NCBI GenBank assembly: GCA_937871705.1 | Contig: CALMOO010000674.1 | Span: 1-6,813, forward strand | DNA from: an uncultured Hymenobacter sp. | GTDB taxonomy: Bacteria > Bacteroidota > Bacteroidia > Cytophagales > Hymenobacteraceae | Length of the DNA: 6,813 bases | Reading direction: 5' to 3' | Position numbers and translations under genes: made by a program | Notes under the pieces: generated by a model | The model's input: the letters and a program-made list of their open reading frames with translations, nothing else | What the model was told of the DNA's origin: nothing | Databases searched by the model: none | Shown here: piece by piece, positions 4,126 through 6,813 of the stretch | How positions within the stretch are numbered: position 1 is the stretch's first letter | Layout: the number at the start of each line of letters is the position of its first letter

Positions 4126-6813
4126 TTAGTTGGTAAAAGCCCGCACGTAGTACATGGCGATGTAGCTGGCTGTGCCTTTGCTGACCACGACGGTATGCGT
4201 ACTGCCACTTGGATAGAGGGGCGAGGTGTAGACTAGGCGCGGGGCGCCAGAATTGCTACTTGCGCTGTCGTAGGTATCGACCAAGAAGGCCGCCGCGCCG
4301 TCGATGCTGATGCTGAGGCTTTCGTAGTTGTTCTGGAATTGCCCCCAGATTTCAAAGCGCATTCCGAAGCTGAACCCGAAGCTGGCGCCAGCCGCCGTGG
4401 TGTAGGCGGCGCTCGTGGCCGTGCCGTCCACAAACGTGAAGGCGCCCGTCAGCGTCACGCCCGCCGAGCGCGGATACAGCACCGTAGGCGCGTTGCTGGG
4501 CAGCACGACCGGGAACACGGCCAGCTTGCGCAGGGCATCGGCTCGGGCCGCATACCGGGCCGTAGCTGCTTGGTTAGCGTGGTAGGTGTCGTTAAGCTCG
4601 CTTTTGAGGAAGTTCATACCGCGCCCGTCCTGCTTAAGCACATAGGACAATTCAGGCGCCGCCCACAAAGCATCGCGGTACTGCTGAATGGTGTAGCCGC
4701 TATTATTGCCCCCGTAGTCATTGATGACCGTAGGGCTGGCCCAAATGATTTTAACGGCGGGCAGCAGGGCGTGCAATTCCTGAAACAGCGTTACCAACTC
4801 CGTTGCCCATTGCGTGGGGGTAACGGCGCCGATGACCTTGTCGTTAATGCCCATCGGAACAAAAAGCAACACGTCGCTTACCCCTTGCCCCAAGGCTTGC
4901 ACTTGGCCATTAAAGGCAGCGCGAATAGGGGAGGTGCCACACACCTTGTGGGCCGACGCACCGCTGTAGCCAATCGCGGCCACATCGGTGTCAGGACTTA
5001 GCCCGCGGGTGAGTTGCACCACGCTATAGCGGCCCGCATTGCTGAGCGTTTTGCCGGCTAGCGTGGAGTCGCCCCACATGATAACCAGCTTACTGGCTTT
5101 GCTTGGCGCTATGCGGGTTACGCCCATGCTGGCCGGGGCCGTAATGAGGTTGATGCTTTGAAACTGCAATACCGGCCCCTCGTCAATAGCTTGCGTCAGG
5201 CCCGCCTGAAACACGTAGGTGCCCGCCGCGTTGGGTGTGAACGTGAGCACCTGGCTGGTGTTCAACTGCGTGTTAGCTAGCTCCGCTACCCACGTTACGC
5301 CGTCGCTTTGGTAGACATTGGTGGTGCTGTCTAGCTCCGTCGTGTAGGCCGTGAAGCTAATGGGGCCAACTGCTTGCGCCGTCAGCTTTTGGCGGGCAAA
5401 CTCGTTGTTGCGCGGCTGGCCAGTGCTTACATCTGAGCCGCTAGCGTAGAGGTTCGCGTTGTCGAAATAGTCAGTTGCCTGCGGGGTAGAGGAAAAGTTA
5501 GTTGGCGTGGCCGCTGCCGTGGTGGCGCTTAGGCTGGCCGATTGGGCCGAGTCCGAGTAGGCACCCGTGCCGGTGGCCTGCACCGTGTAGGAGTAGGCAA
5601 AACTGGCCTGCAAGCCCGCGTCGGTGTAGCTCAGGCTAGTGCCCGTGTAAATAATAGTGCCCGACTGCCGCAGCCGATAGCCGGTGGCGTTGGCCACGGC
5701 ATCCCAGGCCAGCGTGTTGCTGCTGCTGGTGCTGGCCGTCTGGCGCAGGTTGGCAGGGGCGGCTAGTTGCGTGGTGGTGCCCCCGCTGCCCCCGCTACCT
5801 AGTCGCAGCAGCACAGCGTCGTTAAAAGCCGCCTGGCTAAGTGGATTGGCGCTACCCAGCACCGTCACGGCCGCATCATGGGCGGCGGCGGAAGGCGTGT
5901 AGCGGGGAGCGCCGCCCTGTAGCAGCGTCACGTAGGCGAGCGTGGTAACGGTGTTGTCGAGGCCCGCAATCAGCCATTCGCCCGGCTGAAATGTCCGGCT
6001 GGGCTGACCGTCGAGCGTAGCCCCCGCCGTTGAAAACACCACCGTACCAGCCTGGTCGGCCAGCCCCACGCGAAAGCCGTAAAGGGCGGTCGTTTCGTAG
6101 GTGGCGGTGTTGCCGGTGGAAGTGCCTACTAGGGAAGTAATGTTGCGGCTGCCACCACCCACTAAGCGCACGGAGTTGGCATCATCTAGCGCCAGGCCCA
6201 CATTGGGGGGCGAAATAGTCTCCTTAGCAAGCTTGGTGAAGGCGTAGGGGTACACGTCGGCCGCCAGCTTCGTTTCCAGCTGCGCGGGGCTCAGGCTGTC
6301 GGTTTTCAGGGCGAAGGTATCCGTAGCGGCTTTCTGCGTCAGGCTGCCATCGGTGTTCTGGCCGGTCGTGGTGTAGAGCTTGCCCGGCCCAAGTAGCAGG
6401 TAGTTGGCCGGGTTTGTGGCGGGCGCGCTTTGGCTGTTGGCAATGGCTTGCTTGACGCGGTAGGTAAGGCCCTGGTCGAACACCAGCTGCCCCGCGAACT
6501 GCTGTCCGGCCACCCACTGCGGCGCGCCGAGGCGCTGCTTTACGGCCGTGTCGTCGTACACGGTCGGCACGGGAATAATGCGCACCAGCGGCACCTCATT
6601 CGTCGGCACCGAGATATTGAGCATCGTGTCGGCGCCGGCCGGCCCCACGGGCGCTACGCTGTCTTCGCCGTTGCCAGCGCCCGTGTTGTTCCACGGTCCC
6701 AGGTTGCCGCCGTAGTTGCGCTGGCTGTAGCCGGAATATGGCAAGGGGCCCTCGCCGCCCGCGCTGCGGTAGGTGGTGCCGGGCACGACCTGCACGGGGT
6801 CGAACGTGCTCCA
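4126..6813 (-). CDS. Phage tail fibre / receptor-binding protein with FN3 and SGNH esterase domains, 5' end outside window
   Basis: 895 residues are visible and the frame is open at 6813, so the true start lies outside; the GTG at 6795 is probably internal. Numbering from the first visible residue: about 1-60 are Gly/Asn-rich, and about 75-340 are tail-fibre-like repetitive beta sequence. A GSGGSGGTTT linker (about 339-348) leads to a fibronectin type III domain (about 350-432, PANLRQTA to SLSATT) and then a beta-rich region (about 440-555). An SGNH/GDSL hydrolase domain (about 575-765) has all four blocks: GDS with Ser583, Gly618 in GYSGAS, Asn657 in GIND, and Asp742-x-x-His745. A C-terminal beta-sandwich-like region (about 775-895) resembles a carbohydrate-binding or jelly-roll module. 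The protein probably binds host surface glycan and may remove acyl groups from it. Domain identity is well supported; the substrate is unknown. It sits directly before the lysis region, a usual place for tail genes. Confidence 0.85.
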   Translation of the reverse strand, partial: WSTFDPVQVVPGTTYRSAGGEGPLPYSGYSQRNYGGNLGPWNNTGAGNGEDSVAPVGPAGADTMLNISVPTNEVPLVRIIPVPTVYDDTAVKQRLGAPQWVAGQQFAGQLVFDQGLTYRVKQAIANSQSAPATNPANYLLLGPGKLYTTTGQNTDGSLTQKAATDTFALKTDSLSPAQLETKLAADVYPYAFTKLAKETISPPNVGLALDDANSVRLVGGGSRNITSLVGTSTGNTATYETTALYGFRVGLADQAGTVVFSTAGATLDGQPSRTFQPGEWLIAGLDNTVTTLAYVTLLQGGAPRYTPSAAAHDAAVTVLGSANPLSQAAFNDAVLLRLGSGGSGGTTTQLAAPANLRQTASTSSSNTLAWDAVANATGYRLRQSGTIIYTGTSLSYTDAGLQASFAYSYTVQATGTGAYSDSAQSASLSATTAAATPTNFSSTPQATDYFDNANLYASGSDVSTGQPRNNEFARQKLTAQAVGPISFTAYTTELDSTTNVYQSDGVTWVAELANTQLNTSQVLTFTPNAAGTYVFQAGLTQAIDEGPVLQFQSINLITAPASMGVTRIAPSKASKLVIMWGDSTLAGKTLSNAGRYSVVQLTRGLSPDTDVAAIGYSGASAHKVCGTSPIRAAFNGQVQALGQGVSDVLLFVPMGINDKVIGAVTPTQWATELVTLFQELHALLPAVKIIWASPTVINDYGGNNSGYTIQQYRDALWAAPELSYVLKQDGRGMNFLKSELNDTYHANQAATARYAARADALRKLAVFPVVLPSNAPTVLYPRSAGVTLTGAFTFVDGTATSAAYTTAAGASFGFSFGMRFEIWGQFQNNYESLSISIDGAAAFLVDTYDSASSNSGAPRLVYTSPLYPSGSTHTVVVSKGTASYIAMYYVRAFTN

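Noticed and set aside
4339..5001. 220-codon open frame on the plus strand
   Set aside because: It lies fully opposite the SGNH esterase domain of the tail fibre, has Arg/Gly/Ala-rich sequence with no domain, and is explained by GC-rich antisense shadowing.
1900..6200. Many CTAG tetramers as a possible phage or restriction signature
   Set aside because: The rough number is close to what base composition predicts, and most occur where Leu CTA or Ala-Ser codons meet.
6793..6795. GTG at 6795 as the start of the tail-fibre gene
   Set aside because: The frame stays open upstream to the window edge (reading WSTFDP), so the true start is probably outside.

Overview
The window looks like part of a Bacteroidota phage or prophage, from the end of the tail-fibre region into the lysis region. 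Every supported gene lies on the minus strand, so the transcript reads from right to left. A high-GC Bacteroidota host such as a Hymenobacter relative is my inference. It rests on GC-rich codons, the lack of clear Shine-Dalgarno sequences before most starts, two lipoproteins with short LLASC signal peptides, and the protein types present. No attachment site, integrase or flanking host gene is visible, so prophage and free phage cannot be told apart.

Layout in transcription order: (1) 6813-4126, a large tail-fibre or receptor-binding protein, open at the window edge, with a fibronectin type III domain and a complete SGNH/GDSL esterase domain; (2) 4122-4075, a possible 15-residue micro-ORF; (3) 4071-3802, a small soluble coiled-coil protein; (4) 3796-3491, a protein with one N-terminal membrane helix and a helical tail; (5) 3485-2793, a lipoprotein that also has a C-terminal membrane helix; (6) 2796-2482, a small two-helix membrane protein that is the holin candidate; (7) 2485-1775, a second lipoprotein with a C-terminal membrane helix; (8) 1778-1353, a DUF5675-family protein; (9) 1305-388, a GIY-YIG homing-type endonuclease with NUMOD DNA-binding repeats and visibly lower GC than its neighbours; (10) 391-1, a GH24 (T4-type) lysozyme cut off by the window edge.

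My reading is that the tail fibre recognises and perhaps de-esterifies the host surface, and that genes 4-8 and 10 form a lysis cassette. In it the holin releases the cytoplasmic lysozyme. The two lipoprotein-plus-membrane-helix proteins have the topology of unimolecular spanins, which link the inner and outer membranes. The DUF5675 protein may be a second cell-wall enzyme. The endonuclease gene appears to be a mobile intruder between the DUF5675 and lysozyme genes. A 12-bp near-repeat of the lysozyme start sits at its upstream border. Five successive junctions (2793, 2482, 1775, 1353 and 388) share the same 4-bp ATGA stop/start overlap. There is no gene-free stretch longer than about 55 bp.
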